Source: Blautia parvula
GTDB lineage: Bacteria; Bacillota; Clostridia; Lachnospirales; Lachnospiraceae
Length of the DNA stretch: 64,000 bases
Assembly: GCF_020215665.1 (NCBI RefSeq)
Contig: NZ_CP084061.1
Span: forward strand, 1 to 64,000
Reading direction: 5' to 3'
Part shown: positions 24,310 to 32,299 of the stretch, piece after piece
Layout of the letters: each line of letters begins with the position of its first letter
Position numbering within the stretch: the stretch's first letter is position 1
Notes under the pieces: generated by a model
The model's database searches: none
What the model was told of the DNA's origin: nothing
What the model saw: the letters and a program-made list of their open reading frames with translations, nothing else
Position numbers and translations under genes: made by a program

Positions 24310-25739
24310 ATATACGGTTTTTTGACCCCGATATCAATTTTATCGGAGAGATCACAGACTACACGGCCCTGATCCATGTCAGCAAATGGAAAAGTTATGG
24401 AGATTTTGAAATCCATTCCTCTGTTATGTATGACCGGTTATTTCAGGATGGGAATATCATCATGCTTGACAATGACGCCAGGAAAACAGGGATTATAAAG
24501 TACATCGGGGCGGATGACGAAGAGGGAGGATCTGTGGAACTCAAAGGGTTCTCTCTGCTCCATATGCTCACGCAGAGGATAACAGTCCCGCCAAAGGGGA
24601 AAGCGCATCATGAATTTAACAAGGCCGCGGCAGAAGATATCATGACTGCTTTGGTTAACACAAATGCAGTTTCCCCGGCGGACAGTAAAAGAAAAATCCC
24701 TAAGCTTGTGATAAAGCAAAGCGCCGGCAGGGGTGATCGGCTGACATACCAAACAAGGTATGACGTACTTACTGACTGCCTGGAGGAGTTATGTAGCGCC
24801 TCGGGACTTGGTGTCTGTGTATCGTTGGACCCACAGAATAAGCAATTTGTATTTGAGGTATTAGAAGGTGTGGACCGGACAGTGAATCAAACTGACCGCC
24901 CGCCTATGATCTTTAATGTCAACTACGATAATATTGAAAATCGTGAGTACATTCGGGATAGCAGCGAATACAAAAACTGTGCTTACACTGGAGGACAGGG
25001 AGACGGAGCAAAGCGAGTCATTAAAATCATTGGAAATGAGAAAACCGGTCTTGATCGGTACGAGTTGTTTGTGGATGCCCGGGACGTAGAAGATGAAGCG
25101 AACCTACCGGACCGAGGCAGGGTAAAGCTGGTAGAATGTGAGAAAATATCCTCTTATACCTGCGAGGCCGATGCAGCTCTGTATCAAAAAAAGTGGAACC
25201 TTGGTGATGTGGTCACAACGAAGGATGCAGAGTGGTCCCTTTTACTGCATGAGCGGATCACGGAAGTCATGGAAACACTTGATTCGGACGGGTATGTAGT
25301 TGAGCCAACCTTCGGCACCGCTACGAAATCCATCATAGAGAAAGTTAATGCCGTCAGCGGAGACACTGCGAAAAACGAGAGTATACCTGGTCCTGAAGGA
25401 AAGCAGGGGCCACAGGGGTATAGTATACAGTACCGCTGGGATGGTACAAAACTTGGTGTAAAGCGAGAAGATGAAGGAGCCTATAAATATACTGACCTGC
25501 AGGGACCTGCCGGTAAAGATGGGCAGGACGGCAAAGACGGCATGAGCGTCACATATACACATACACAGATATCAGCTCAAGCCGTGTGGCAGATTGCGCA
25601 CAACCTTAATAAGTATCCCAGTGTTACCGTGGTAGACAGCGCTGGCTCCGTTGTCGTAGGTGATATCCGTTATATTGACCGTAACAACCTCACAGCAACA
25701 TTTACCGCCGGTTTTGCAGGAAAAGCGTATCTCAATTAG
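24294..25739 (+). CDS. Gp37-like tail hub protein with collagen-like segment
   Basis: The 481-residue protein matches the ReqiPepy6 Gp37-like hub family over residues 1 to about 350 (INFIGEITDYTALIHVSKWK at the start). After it come two collagen-like patches (GPEGKQGPQG and GPAGKDGQDGKDG) and a beta domain ending FAGKAYLN. That end domain (WQIAHNLNKYPSVTVVD) resembles the end of the next fibre protein (AITHNLNTQDVTVTV), so both may present the same trimerising or binding fold. Confidence 0.87.
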   Translation: MDKRINIRFFDPDINFIGEITDYTALIHVSKWKSYGDFEIHSSVMYDRLFQDGNIIMLDNDARKTGIIKYIGADDEEGGSVELKGFSLLHMLTQRITVPPKGKAHHEFNKAAAEDIMTALVNTNAVSPADSKRKIPKLVIKQSAGRGDRLTYQTRYDVLTDCLEELCSASGLGVCVSLDPQNKQFVFEVLEGVDRTVNQTDRPPMIFNVNYDNIENREYIRDSSEYKNCAYTGGQGDGAKRVIKIIGNEKTGLDRYELFVDARDVEDEANLPDRGRVKLVECEKISSYTCEADAALYQKKWNLGDVVTTKDAEWSLLLHERITEVMETLDSDGYVVEPTFGTATKSIIEKVNAVSGDTAKNESIPGPEGKQGPQGYSIQYRWDGTKLGVKREDEGAYKYTDLQGPAGKDGQDGKDGMSVTYTHTQISAQAVWQIAHNLNKYPSVTVVDSAGSVVVGDIRYIDRNNLTATFTAGFAGKAYLN

Positions 25740-25747
25740 GAGGAAAA

Positions 25748-27991
25748 ATGGATTTATTAACTAATTTGAATTTGGGTAAGAATGAACTGCAGAATGCAAG
25801 GATACAGAATCTTGCTACTGCACCGGACAGCCCCGTAGAGGGGCAGATATATTGCAACACAACAGATCATGTGGTCTATGTGTATGTTAACGGTGCCTGG
25901 AAAAATATCATATACACCTACACCGGTGAGACATTTACTTTGGCTCTCAAATCAAAGCTGGATGGAATCACCGCAGGGGCAACCAAAGTAGAAAAATCAA
26001 CAACAAACGGAAATATAAAAATCAACGGATCTGAGACGCAGGTTTATGCTCATCCGGGTAGTGGCACAAATCCACATGGTACTACTAAAACTGACCTGGG
26101 ACTTGGGAACGTCGAAAATAAATCGGCGGCCACAATCCTTAACGAGCTGACAAAAGCTAAGATTGTGGAAAAGCTGGGGTTCACGCCTACAAAGATAACT
26201 GTGGGTCTGGATGCAGATAAAGGTACTGCATCAGGGAGTAAAGCACTGTATATTGCCACGGATACAAAAAAGATTTGGTTGGACAATGCCGCAAATACCT
26301 GGCTACAGGTTGGCGGGCAGGATACAATCACATGGGTAAATGTGACTGGAAAACCATCTACATTCCCACCGGCAGCACATAACCATGACAGTGTGTACCT
26401 TGGAATTAATGCTAAAGCCAAAAGTGCTGCCACTGCCGACAGTGTTCTGTGGTCGGGTGTAAGCGGGAAGCCGTCTACTTTTACACCTCCTGTTGCAAGC
26501 GCTACAGTGCTGGGTGGAATTAAAGTAGGGACAAACCTGAGTATCACAACAGATGGTGTACTCAGCGCAAATGATAACCCCACGAGCTATATCGTAAAAC
26601 AGCAGAGATTTACAGCTACAGCAGGACAGACAGCCTTTACTTTGACCGGCGGAAAATATCGACCGGGAATCGGTGCGCTGGCTGTCTTTTTGAATGGGGC
26701 AAAAGTCAGCAATGAGATTGTGACAGAGACGTCGCAGACAGTATTTACACTTAAAACCGGAGTGGATGCGGGTGATACGGTCCTTGCGGAATACGTCGAG
26801 CTGATAAATGTGGAGCCATACCCGGTACATGCTTCGGAACACATGACAGGGGGAACCGATCCGATACCTGTAGCAACACAGTCAGCCGCAGGTTTGGAAT
26901 CCGCCGCGGATAAAAAGAAGCTGGACGGTATTGCTGAAGGAGCAAACAAATATGTTCATCCCGGCAGTGGTACAAATCCACATGGTACCACAAAGTCAGA
27001 TGTTGGGCTTGGAAATGTGCCGAATGTTGCCACGAACGATCAGACACCGACATACACAGAGGCAACCACTCTTGCAAAGCTGACTTCCGGTGAAAAGCTG
27101 TCTGTGGCGCTGGGTAAAATATCGAAGGCCGTCACAGACCTGATCGCGCATATTGCGAATAAGTCAAACCCACATGGCGTTACAAAAGCTCAAGTTGGAC
27201 TGGGGAATGTAGATAATACATCAGATGCAAATAAACCTGTATCCACAGCACAGCAGGCCGCTTTAAATTCAAAGCTTAACACATCCTTAAAAGGAGCCGC
27301 AAACGGCCTTGCAGAGCTGGATAGCACAGGTAAGGTTCCGGCTGCGCAGTTGCCCTCTTTTGTGGATGACGTGCTGGAAGGGTATTACTACAGCAGCAAG
27401 TTTTACAAGGAGGATACGCATACCACAGAGATCACAGGTGAGACCGGAAAAATCTATGTGGATCTTCCGACAAATAAGACATACCGCTGGTCAGGAAGTG
27501 CATTTGTGGTTATCTCAGATACAATCGCTCTCGGTGAAACGGCCTCAACAGCATATCGAGGCGATCGCGGAAAGGTTGCATACGATCACAGCCAGAGTGC
27601 ACACGCCCGGACAGATGCTACTAAAGTAGAAAAGTCAGGAACAAACGGAAACATAAAAATCAATGGATCTGAGTCAGTGGTATATACGCATCCATCTACA
27701 CATGCAGCAAGTATGATTACTCCCGATGCTACGCACCGTTTTGTAACCGATACAGAAAAAGCAGCATGGAATGCACGCCCGAAAAAGTACAGCGCAGATG
27801 TGCCTGCCAGTGCTTCAGCCGCCATAACTCATAACCTCAATACGCAGGATGTCACCGTGACTGTGAGGGAAAAAGCAAGCCCTTACAATGTCGTTTTGTG
27901 CGACGTGCAGGTGACTGGTGTAAATGTAGTCACACTGCTGTTTGCCACGGCTCCGGCCTCTGGTAAATACAGGGTGACCGTGACCGGTTAG
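25748..27991 (+). CDS. Tail fibre protein
   Basis: The 747-residue fibre holds repeated shaft motifs: HPGSGTNPHGTTK followed by DLGLGNV-type sequence appears twice and a variant (SNPHGVTKAQVGLGNVDNTS) once. TKVEKS with NGNIKINGSE also occurs twice. The N-terminus (LNLGKNELQNARIQNLATAP) is the usual virion-attachment start. GYYYSSKFYKEDTHTTEITG marks a conserved fibre module, and the end is the HNLNTQ beta domain. It projects from the baseplate towards the host surface, with the variable lectin-like proteins downstream. Confidence 0.88.
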   Translation: MDLLTNLNLGKNELQNARIQNLATAPDSPVEGQIYCNTTDHVVYVYVNGAWKNIIYTYTGETFTLALKSKLDGITAGATKVEKSTTNGNIKINGSETQVYAHPGSGTNPHGTTKTDLGLGNVENKSAATILNELTKAKIVEKLGFTPTKITVGLDADKGTASGSKALYIATDTKKIWLDNAANTWLQVGGQDTITWVNVTGKPSTFPPAAHNHDSVYLGINAKAKSAATADSVLWSGVSGKPSTFTPPVASATVLGGIKVGTNLSITTDGVLSANDNPTSYIVKQQRFTATAGQTAFTLTGGKYRPGIGALAVFLNGAKVSNEIVTETSQTVFTLKTGVDAGDTVLAEYVELINVEPYPVHASEHMTGGTDPIPVATQSAAGLESAADKKKLDGIAEGANKYVHPGSGTNPHGTTKSDVGLGNVPNVATNDQTPTYTEATTLAKLTSGEKLSVALGKISKAVTDLIAHIANKSNPHGVTKAQVGLGNVDNTSDANKPVSTAQQAALNSKLNTSLKGAANGLAELDSTGKVPAAQLPSFVDDVLEGYYYSSKFYKEDTHTTEITGETGKIYVDLPTNKTYRWSGSAFVVISDTIALGETASTAYRGDRGKVAYDHSQSAHARTDATKVEKSGTNGNIKINGSESVVYTHPSTHAASMITPDATHRFVTDTEKAAWNARPKKYSADVPASASAAITHNLNTQDVTVTVREKASPYNVVLCDVQVTGVNVVTLLFATAPASGKYRVTVTG

Positions 27992-28007
27992 GAGTAGGAG
28001 GACCAGC

Positions 28008-28208
28008 ATGAAGATATTCGGCAAGGAGTTTATATACAATGGGTACAAAGTTTACCACGCTGGTGATAAGCCAACAGCGGCGGACGTGGGAACATATACC
28101 AAGGCTCAGATAGATCAGAAGATAACAGATGGAAATGGAACCAAGATAACAGCGGCAACAACAGCGCCAAGTGCCCCCGCAAAGGGTGAGGTATGGATCA
28201 AAATTTGA
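28008..28208 (+). CDS. Short fibre-associated protein
   Basis: The 66-residue product (MKIFGKEFIYNGYKVYHAGD, then a Thr/Ala-rich linker ending GEVWIKI) has GTYTKAQIDQKITDGNG, as in fibre tips or connectors. A GGAGGACCAGC site precedes the ATG. It may link the long fibre to the exchangeable receptor-binding protein encoded 13 bases later. Confidence 0.65.
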   Translation: MKIFGKEFIYNGYKVYHAGDKPTAADVGTYTKAQIDQKITDGNGTKITAATTAPSAPAKGEVWIKI

Positions 28209-28221
28209 AGGGAGATATATT

Positions 28222-28623
28222 ATGGCAGCAATAAAAAAATCACAGTTTAAGATTAATAATGGGACAGATTGGGACACTTATCACTTTGAGACAGACAGTG
28301 CCCAGACAAAGCACAAAAAAAGTGACGGCACAGAAACCACGGTGGAAGAGGTGCTAAACTCCGCTTTAGGGGGCTTTATGATTCAGACAGGGAAAATACC
28401 GATTACCCCAAAGCCAAATGAACCGACATCTCAACATTTAACGTTTCCAAAAAAATTCAAAAGTGCTCCGGTAGTCATGTTGACTCCATCCAGCGCAGTC
28501 CCCGGAACAGCTATACAAGGCGTGAGCGCAGTAAATGTAGAATCATCTGGTTGTGACGTATATATAACCAGAAATAATAATACTGAAACTAATATAATGT
28601 GGCTTGCTGTTGGGCCTAAGTAA
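28222..28623 (+). CDS. Receptor-binding protein with exchangeable lectin-like C-terminus (expressed copy)
   Basis: The 133-residue product has a constant N-terminus (MAAIKKSQFKINNGTDWDTY to residue 43) that ends at a recombination site encoding VLNSALGG. The remainder (about 84 residues) ends in CDVYITRN and IMWLAVGPK. This part resembles the H-type lectin fold (F-x-F pattern, then G-(F/C)-D and W-x-A-x-G at the end). Three alternative versions lie downstream without this N-terminus. Start: GGGAGATATATT before the ATG. Only the module next to this N-terminus is expressed with it. Confidence 0.85.
   Translation: MAAIKKSQFKINNGTDWDTYHFETDSAQTKHKKSDGTETTVEEVLNSALGGFMIQTGKIPITPKPNEPTSQHLTFPKKFKSAPVVMLTPSSAVPGTAIQGVSAVNVESSGCDVYITRNNNTETNIMWLAVGPK
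28351..28373 (+). repeat. Shufflon site A (plus orientation)
   Basis: GTGCTAAACTCCGC then TTTAGGGGG. It lies at the joint between the constant N-terminus and module 1. The central AAACTCCGCTTT is identical in all four sites. Confidence 0.88.
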
Positions 28624-28625
28624 TC

Positions 28626-28898
28626 CTACATCTTTCCTATTGCAAGCCATGATATTTCTGTATCGGTATCATTTGTTCTTAGCACATATATGTCAAATCC
28701 ATTTGTTGTTGTACCTATTACTCCAACTCCCAGTAATACTTTACCAGCAACAGATGATCTGGGAGTTATGAAGACTTCTGGTTTGCTTTTAAAAGGCGTC
28801 TTAAATGTTACATGTTTTGATGTTTGTTCATTTGGAACCGGCGTTATTGTGGTTTGCCCCGTAAGTAGTGTCATTCCACCTAAAGCGGAGTTTTGCAC
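28626..28898 (-). CDS. Silent lectin-like module 2 (inverted)
   Basis: From site B the minus strand encodes QNSALGGMTLLTGQTTITPV, then a variant of the receptor-binding C-terminus ending FDIYVLRTNDTDTEISWLAI and GKM. Its stop is only 2 bases from the stop of module 1, tail to tail. No ribosome site precedes it, so it is silent until inversion between sites A and B fuses it to the constant N-terminus. The open frame continues further upstream only as antisense of the recombinase gene. Confidence 0.82.
   Translation of the reverse strand: MQNSALGGMTLLTGQTTITPVPNEQTSKHVTFKTPFKSKPEVFITPRSSVAGKVLLGVGVIGTTTNGFDIYVLRTNDTDTEISWLAIGKM
28876..28898 (-). repeat. Shufflon site B (minus orientation)
   Basis: On the minus strand GTGCAAAACTCCGC then TTTAGGTGG. 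Relative to site A it has A instead of T at position 5 and T instead of G at position 21. It directly abuts the recombinase leader hairpin. Confidence 0.88.
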
Positions 28899-28938
28899 AC
28901 GCCTCCTGTCTGGTACAATGATACCGGAAAGGAGGCGT
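28899..28938 (+). promoter_or_regulatory. Hairpin sequestering the recombinase ribosome site
   Basis: ACGCCTCC (from 28899) pairs with GGAGGCGT (28931-28938), with an inner GGTA/TACC pairing. The downstream arm contains the GGAGG ribosome site of the recombinase gene, so the folded leader should limit its translation. Confidence 0.7.
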
Positions 28939-28941
28939 TTT

Positions 28942-29934
28942 ATGGACGCAAGGATGGAGATATTAGAAAATGTACTGCAGGCCGTGGCCGGGATTATACC
29001 GGAAACAGCTCTTGCTGGGCTTGAATCAGCACTGTGCGCAGAGCTTGAAAAGTATGAGGTACAAGAACGAACAACAGAAATGGTGATCCGGGATGGCACG
29101 GCAGAGGGATTGCTGCGGAAATTTTTGGCCACAAAGAGAATTGAAGGGAAAGCAGAGTCGACGATTGAATATTATAGGCAACAGCTCACTATGTTTTTGC
29201 ATAATGTGGGAAAGTTGTTGCCAGAAATAACCACATTCGACCTGAGATTTTACCTGTCAGCTTATAAAGAAAGGAGAAAAGTCAGAAACCGGACGCTGGA
29301 TAATATCCGGAAATGTCTATCAACTTTCTTCACATGGCTGGCAGATGAAGAATTTATCCAGCGGAATCCTTGCAGAGGGCTGAAATCAATCAAGTACAGG
29401 AAAGTCATGAAGAAGGCATTCTCACAGGAAGAACTGGAAAAACTAAAGTCCGCTTGTGAGAATTACCGGGATTTGGCACTTGTGGGATTTCTGTATTCCA
29501 CAGGATGTCGTGTGTCAGAGGCTATATCAATCAATCGTAATAGCCTGGATCTGGAAAAAAGAGAGTTGAATGTAGTGGGAAAGGGCGATAAGGAAAGGAC
29601 AGTATACTTAACAGAGGTGGCCGTAATGTATTTACGGCTGTATTTAAGTGGCAGACAGGATGAAAGTCCAGCCTTATTTATAGGCCGTAGTGGTGGAAGA
29701 TTAACAAAAAACGGGGTGGAAACGGCCTTAAAGAGGATAGGATTGAGGGCGGGGGTTGAAAATGTACATCCTCATAGATTTAGGCGTACGTTGGCGACAA
29801 ATATGATTGACCGGGGAGCGTCATTACAGGATGTCCAAGCCATTCTCGGGCACGAAGATATCCGGACAACACAGGTATATGTATATACAAATCAGCGTAA
29901 TGTTAAAAATTCTCATGAGAAATATGCTGCATAA
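28942..29934 (+). CDS. Shufflon tyrosine recombinase
   Basis: The 330-residue tyrosine recombinase has a SAM-like core-binding domain (LRKFLATKRIEGKAESTIEY) and a catalytic domain with Arg in STGCRVSEA, Lys in VVGKGDKERTV, HPHRFRR (His-x-x-Arg), LGHED and the Tyr of TTQVYVYT. I take the ATG at 28942, directly after AAAGGAGGCG; the longer frame upstream is antisense of module 2. The gene lies among four inverted copies of one site, as Rci does in the R64 shufflon. Being inside the invertible region, its own orientation may change when outer sites recombine. Confidence 0.92.
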   Translation: MDARMEILENVLQAVAGIIPETALAGLESALCAELEKYEVQERTTEMVIRDGTAEGLLRKFLATKRIEGKAESTIEYYRQQLTMFLHNVGKLLPEITTFDLRFYLSAYKERRKVRNRTLDNIRKCLSTFFTWLADEEFIQRNPCRGLKSIKYRKVMKKAFSQEELEKLKSACENYRDLALVGFLYSTGCRVSEAISINRNSLDLEKRELNVVGKGDKERTVYLTEVAVMYLRLYLSGRQDESPALFIGRSGGRLTKNGVETALKRIGLRAGVENVHPHRFRRTLATNMIDRGASLQDVQAILGHEDIRTTQVYVYTNQRNVKNSHEKYAA

Positions 29935-29956
29935 ATAAGGAACCGGCTGTTTTAAA

Positions 29957-29980
29957 GTCTGCGATAGCGCAGGCTTATTT
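29957..29980 (+). terminator. Hairpin after the recombinase gene
   Basis: GTCTGCG-ATAG-CGCAGGC forms a compact stem followed by TTATTTGT, a plausible weak terminator for the recombinase mRNA. Confidence 0.55.
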
Positions 29981-29993
29981 GTCGTGTCTAAAA

Positions 29994-30308
29994 ATGCAAA
30001 ATGAAGAGATCTTAGAGAAGATTACGATAGATGTGCTAAACTCCGCTTTGGGAGGCTTTATGATACAGGCAGGAAGGATAAATATAACTCCTAAGGCTAA
30101 TATGCCAACAACAAAGCATTTAACTTTTCCAAAGCCATTTAAAGAACAAGCGATAGTTTCATTGACCCCTGTCTCAGGTGTACCCGGCCAAAAAGTTCTT
30201 GGTGTGGGTACACTAAACAACACCAGTGAGGGTTGTGATGTTGTTTTGACCAGAACAGAAACTACAGAAACGGTAGTCGCTTGGATAGCAATAGGACCAG
30301 CAAAATAG
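29994..30308 (+). CDS. Silent lectin-like module 3 (direct)
   Basis: From site C the plus strand encodes LNSALGGFMIQAGRINITPK and a third version of the C-terminus, ending CDVVLTRTETTETVVAWIAI and GPAK. A short leader (MQNEEILEKITIDV) precedes the site, with no good ribosome site. It would be expressed after rearrangements that bring site C to the constant N-terminus (for example an A-D inversion after C-D inversion). Its stop is 8 bases from the stop of module 4, tail to tail. Confidence 0.8.
   Translation: MQNEEILEKITIDVLNSALGGFMIQAGRINITPKANMPTTKHLTFPKPFKEQAIVSLTPVSGVPGQKVLGVGTLNNTSEGCDVVLTRTETTETVVAWIAIGPAK
30033..30055 (+). repeat. Shufflon site C (plus orientation)
   Basis: GTGCTAAACTCCGC then TTTGGGAGG. 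Shares T at position 5 with site A and the GGGAGG end with site D. Confidence 0.88.
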
Positions 30309-30315
30309 ACATTGG

Positions 30316-30588
30316 TTACATCGGGCCAATAGCAACCCATGTTAGTATGGTTTCTGTACTGTTTGTTCTTTTGACATAGGCGTCGAATCCATCTTTTGTA
30401 TTGTTGTCAGTACCCACGCCCTGTACTGTAGTACCTGGAACGGATGTTATAGGGGTAAGTATTACATCCGCTTTATCTTTAAAAGGCTTAGGAAATGTTA
30501 CACGCTTCATTGTCGGTTCGTTGGGTTTTGGCGTAATAGTCACTCTGCCCGACTGAATTGCTCTTCCTCCCAAAGCGGAGTTTTGCAC
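30316..30588 (-). CDS. Silent lectin-like module 4 (inverted)
   Basis: The minus strand from site D encodes QNSALGGRAIQSGRVTITPK and a fourth version, ending FDAYVKRTNSTETILTWVAI and GPM. All four modules keep the PITP/NITP start, TFPKPFK centre and W-x-A-x-G end but differ widely between. This is the expected pattern for alternative ligand-binding domains. No ribosome site precedes it. Confidence 0.82.
   Translation of the reverse strand: MQNSALGGRAIQSGRVTITPKPNEPTMKRVTFPKPFKDKADVILTPITSVPGTTVQGVGTDNNTKDGFDAYVKRTNSTETILTWVAIGPM
30566..30588 (-). repeat. Shufflon site D (minus orientation)
   Basis: On the minus strand GTGCAAAACTCCGC then TTTGGGAGG. It is the outermost site and defines the right limit of the invertible locus. 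Confidence 0.88.
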
Positions 30589-30622
30589 ACAGAAAGATGG
30601 TGATTTGAATGGAAATCAGATC

Positions 30623-30647
30623 AAGACCGGTGGCGGTCTTATTTTTA
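30623..30647 (+). terminator. Terminator closing the fibre/shufflon locus
   Basis: AAGACCG-GTGG-CGGTCTT is a perfect 7-bp stem followed by ATTTTTAT. The conjugative element is inserted in or right after this T-tract. Confidence 0.85.
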
Positions 30648-30656
30648 TACAAAAAA
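30642..30656. repeat. ICE left junction (coupling sequence)
   Basis: TTTTTATACAAAAAA here and TTTTTATCAAAAAAA at 62910-62924 flank the element. Tn916-family elements insert into T-rich/A-rich sites and carry short unequal coupling sequences; the difference (TAC versus TC) sits in the centre. Just inside the ends, GATAATCAGA is found in inverted orientation on both sides. Confidence 0.75.
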
Positions 30657-30792
30657 CTTACTAAATTTCTGATTATCTTTTCATAAGTTGGTAAATGCCG
30701 ATATATCCCGTATTTTAGGGCTTTATCGGTATTTTCTTTTTGGAAGATACCTTGCATAAGCTGGCATTTACCAGCATGAAAATGCAACCAAA

Positions 30793-30813
30793 AGTAGTAA
30801 ATGAGTAGTAAAT
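30793..30813. repeat. Left arm-type Int binding sites (DR-2 like)
   Basis: AGTAGTAAAT occurs twice, separated by one base (G). This is the sequence recognised by the N-terminal domain of Tn916 integrase (known site contains GAGTAGTAAAT). Confidence 0.8.
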
Positions 30814-30826
30814 ATAAGCTCCGATA

Positions 30827-32017
30827 TTAACAAGCCAGCCTTTCCAGTTCCGCTTTTGCAGATTGAAATGTACCGTGTGCGTAATAGCCAAGTGTCATGG
30901 TTATGTTAGCGTGTCCCATGAGATATTGCAGGGTGTTTGGGTTCATTCCTCTATTTGCCATATTCGTACAATAAGTATGTCTGAATGAATGTGGTGTGAT
31001 GTTTGGTAACTTATCCGTGTGATACTTGTTATATTTCTTAATCAATCCTCGCACCATACCCTCATAGTTTCCTGCAACTTTAGGCAAGCCCTCACGGTTT
31101 AAGAATAGGAAATTGCTGTAACCACCTACAATCAACGGTTGTGCCTTTCCTCTGTTCTCTAGTATTCTTTGGATTGCTTGATAAGCCCGTTCTGTCAATG
31201 GAAGTTCACGTTTTCCGTTTTTAGTCTTTGGCGTTTCAATATAGTAACCCATTTCGCTATCTTTCAATAACTGGTGGTCTATATTGAGTATTCTGTTCTG
31301 CATATCAATATGCGTCGTCAATCCGCAAAATTCAGAAATACGAAGTCCCGTTTCCAGCAGAAGCACAACCTCATCATAATACTTACTGTAAATCTTGTCC
31401 GTTTCCATAAAGGCAAGCAGGTGTTTTTCCTGCTCTGGTGTAAGGATAACTTTCTGCTCCGTATCATCTTCCAGAACATCACTTAGCTTAAATTCAAACG
31501 GGTTCTTTCTGATACAGTCGTCTTGTATCGCCATATAAAATGACGCTTTCAAGGAACGCTTATAGTTATCAATCGTTTTATAGGCATATCCTTTTTCACT
31601 CATTCTGATAGCCCATTCTTTAGCGTCTGACTGTTTGACGGTATCAATCGCTCTCATACCCAACAGGTCATTTTTTAGAGCGTTCATAAGATACTGTCGT
31701 CCTTTTTCAGTAGCCCTCTTGATGTTCTTTCTTTGACTGTTCTTTTTCTCGTAGAGCTGGCAGACTGTCATTTTACCGCCGACTGTGTCGATACCGTCGT
31801 TAAGGTCTTTTTTTATCTGTGCTTCTTTTTCCCTCAACGATATATCATCACGCTTTCCAGCAGGTGTCTTGTCTGTCGGTACAAGTTTCCAAGAATAGAT
31901 AAACTGTGGCTTTCCGTATATATCGGTATATTTATAAACGTATCTTCCGTCTTTTCGCTGGCTCTCTCCATTACGCAAATTGCGATTTTTACTGTCTTTT
32001 CGTTTTACATTAGACAT
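30827..32017 (-). CDS. int: ICE integrase (Tn916 Int-like tyrosine recombinase)
   Basis: The 396-residue protein follows Tn916 Int throughout: an N-terminal arm-binding domain (GESQRKDGRYVYKYTDIYGK), a core-binding domain (MSEKGYAYKTIDNYKRSLKA) and a catalytic domain with Arg in ETGLRISEFCG, HSFRHTYC, MGHANITMTL and Tyr in LGYYAH. It performs excision and integration of the element, using the arm sites near both ends. It reads toward the left end and lies just inside it. Confidence 0.96.
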   Translation of the reverse strand: MSNVKRKDSKNRNLRNGESQRKDGRYVYKYTDIYGKPQFIYSWKLVPTDKTPAGKRDDISLREKEAQIKKDLNDGIDTVGGKMTVCQLYEKKNSQRKNIKRATEKGRQYLMNALKNDLLGMRAIDTVKQSDAKEWAIRMSEKGYAYKTIDNYKRSLKASFYMAIQDDCIRKNPFEFKLSDVLEDDTEQKVILTPEQEKHLLAFMETDKIYSKYYDEVVLLLETGLRISEFCGLTTHIDMQNRILNIDHQLLKDSEMGYYIETPKTKNGKRELPLTERAYQAIQRILENRGKAQPLIVGGYSNFLFLNREGLPKVAGNYEGMVRGLIKKYNKYHTDKLPNITPHSFRHTYCTNMANRGMNPNTLQYLMGHANITMTLGYYAHGTFQSAKAELERLAC

Positions 32018-32095
32018 AGTGTAAAGCTCCTTTCCGTCATGGAATGAGCCGTGATACGCTATACCTTATTATACCATATCTACGGCTCAATGACA

Positions 32096-32299
32096 TTAGA
32101 TTTCGTCCAATGTATCTATGATTTTTTCAAATTGTTTTCGCTTAATCTGAATACGATTACCGTTCACGATAACCCAGCCAGCGTCAATATTTTCTTCGGC
32201 TAATTTACGCAATTTCTTTTCGCCAATGCGGAAGTATTTAGACGCTTCTTCAATCGTCAGCGTATATTTTTCCCAGATAGGCACATCAGTATTGTTCAT
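32096..32299 (-). CDS. xis: Excisionase (Tn916 Xis-like)
   Basis: The 67-residue protein reads [20 protein letters not shown], then a MerR-like winged-helix part ([20 protein letters not shown]) ending LDEI, as in Tn916 Xis. It binds near the ends and steers Int to excision. It is directly upstream of int on the same strand, with AAAGGGGGTGC before the ATG. Confidence 0.93.
   Translation of the reverse strand: MNNTDVPIWEKYTLTIEEASKYFRIGEKKLRKLAEENIDAGWVIVNGNRIQIKRKQFEKIIDTLDEI

Larger units (their letters stand above)
1..30648 (+). mobile_element. Prophage, left part (replication to tail fibre)
   Basis: Nearly all genes face right and follow siphophage order: replication, small early genes, late regulator, terminase, portal, capsid, connectors, tail, baseplate, fibres. 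The PBSX-type terminase, SPP1-like portal, TP901-type tape measure, Dit-like and Gp37-like baseplate genes indicate a temperate siphovirus. The left end and attachment sites are outside the window. The same prophage resumes after the conjugative element with holin and endolysin, so this is one prophage split by a later insertion. No phage integrase or master repressor is seen here, so the lysogeny module should lie further left or right. Confidence 0.93.

Noticed and set aside
28690-28941. N-terminal extension of the shufflon recombinase
   Set aside because: These codons are the antisense of silent module 2 and cross site B; AAAGGAGGCG precedes the ATG at 28942.
28222-30588. Diversity-generating retroelement
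   Set aside because: Variable modules are whole alternative segments in inverted orientation with a tyrosine recombinase; there is no reverse transcriptase or template repeat with adenine-specific changes.
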